A program made the translations under genes and the position numbers. A DNA stretch of 64,000 nt from Flaccisagitta enflata (Eukaryota > Chaetognatha > Sagittoidea > Aphragmophora): NCBI GenBank assembly GCA_965153355.1, contig OZ231127.1, positions 93,186,001-93,250,000 of the forward strand, in the 5' to 3' direction. Below are positions 63,061-64,000 of this stretch, in pieces. A model generated the notes under the pieces. The model did not search any database. It was given only the letters and a program-made list of their open reading frames with translations, and was not told the DNA's origin. Numbering within the stretch: position 1 is the first letter of the stretch; the number at the start of each line of letters is the position of its first letter.

Positions 63061-63487
63061 GTAAGGGGGAAGTACTTTTTTCTTGGAAACAAGTGTAACT
63101 TTTATCGGGAAAAAAGTCGAAGTCAGTCTTCGACTTTTTGACATATCGAGAGAAACAGGGTTTTCATTTTCTTATGAGGAAGTTGAGGATCTCCACCGAC
63201 CGAATGAGCCCTCCAATGAAATTGATAGGGTCAGTGAATTTAATAATTCTCTTTCATTTGGATGCGAATTGAATTTTTTTCGATTTTTTATGAATTTAAG
63301 TAGGATCAAACAAAGCGAAGTAGGCCAACGATGAGCCCTCTTTCAATGAACGTTTTTTATAAATGAATGTTGTTTATGAATGAATAAATGATTTAATGAA
63401 TGAATTATTCAATGTACGCTACTTTTACTGAGTTGGTACAAATTTTCTATTGAAATAATACAAGATTTTGTGCTTTTTATGAATGCG

Positions 63488-63563
63488 TTACCCGACCGAC
63501 CGACCAACTGACCAACCAACGGACACAGCATATTATAGAGATGCGAGGACGCATCTAAAAAGA
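63488..63563 (-). mobile_element. Helentron-like 5' end, 'GATGCG' type
   Basis: A short CCGACCGACCAACTG core, then AGATGCGAGGACGCATCT and A residues. The 3' end is not visible. Confidence 0.65.
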
Positions 63564-63577
63564 AGTGTATTTATGTT

Positions 63578-64000
63578 TGTTTGAGCATGCAAATACAAGA
63601 AAACATGTTTATGAGCATAGCTGCTCATCTGTGAGGGTCTTTTTGAGGATTCTAGCTCATTTAGCTTATTTTGCTTAGTTTTTTTTTTCATTTTAAATGT
63701 GATAAATGAATAAATATTTTGATACATGTTTAAGAAAGCAGATACAAAAAAGCATATCAGTGAGCATAACTGCTCATCTCTGAGGGTGTTTTTAGGCATT
63801 TTAGCTCACTTAGCTTATTTAGCTTTTTTTTTTTTTTTTTTTTTTTAATGGGATAAATAAATGTTTTGATGGGAGCATGTAGATACAAGAAACCATATCA
63901 GTGAGCATAGCTGATTGTCTGATTGAGTGATTTTGAGTATTTTAGCTCATCTAGCTCATTTGGCTCAGTCCTATTTTTCTCTGATTTTCAGTGCAATCAA
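63578..64000 (+). repeat. GCATGCAAATACAAG repeat, three tandem units
   Basis: Units of about 150 bp start at 63580, 63730 and 63870, each with ATACAAGAAA, GTGAGCATAGCTG and TTTTAGCTCAT. The array continues past the window. Confidence 0.65.

Overview
This window is eukaryotic and almost certainly from an invertebrate animal. Genes are split into short exons (48-300 nt, with one 2.4-kb terminal exon) by long GT-AG introns. Gene content is animal-like: a PH+PTB tyrosine-kinase adaptor, an axonemal dynein heavy chain and a rhodopsin-type seven-helix receptor. I cannot name the phylum. No prokaryotic or organellar features were seen.

Four protein genes could be assembled exon by exon, with intron phases matching at every junction. 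(1) Minus strand, 16355 to 5320: a DOK/IRS-like adaptor of 8 exons, predicted 1189 aa, with an N-terminal PH domain, an IRS-type PTB domain, then a long Ser/Thr-, Asn- and Asp-rich tail. (2) Plus strand, 28003-46425: the last 13 exons (633 aa, through the stop) of an outer-arm axonemal dynein heavy chain of the DNAH5/DNAH8 type. (3) Minus strand, 33928 to 30610, nested inside the 8.4-kb third dynein intron: a complete 5-exon gene for a 224-aa secreted, cysteine-poor helical protein made of two homologous repeats; family not recognised. (4) Plus strand, 61058-63060: five exons covering TM1-TM4 of a class-A-like GPCR that runs off the right edge. There is also an intact 360-aa ORF1-like retrotransposon protein (minus, 58646-59728) without a recognisable reverse transcriptase beside it.

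The rest is dominated by repeats. About 30 copies or fragments of one short element family are scattered through introns and intergenic DNA. Each has a palindromic end, a GGAC/GGTC-type tandem core and a second small hairpin ending in TTGTT. The two ends vary together (at least five matched end types), and copies often lie head to tail, which resembles Helentron-associated (rolling-circle) non-autonomous elements. There are two hAT-type MITEs with perfect 15-bp TIRs and 8-bp target duplications, at least seven TA-flanked inverted-repeat elements, a tRNA-derived SINE with an (AAC)n tail, many minisatellites, and very dense microsatellites.

The most unusual feature is that exon edges are repeatedly caught in local tandem duplications. 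The dynein and GPCR genes carry decayed exon copies, an 11-fold array of one 3' splice site, and three extra in-frame copies of one exon end whose differences are almost all synonymous. Layout: 0-5.3 kb repeats; 5.3-16.4 kb adaptor gene; 16.4-28 kb repeats; 28-46.4 kb dynein with the nested gene; 46.4-61 kb MITEs, minisatellites and an ORF1-like protein; 61-64 kb GPCR.
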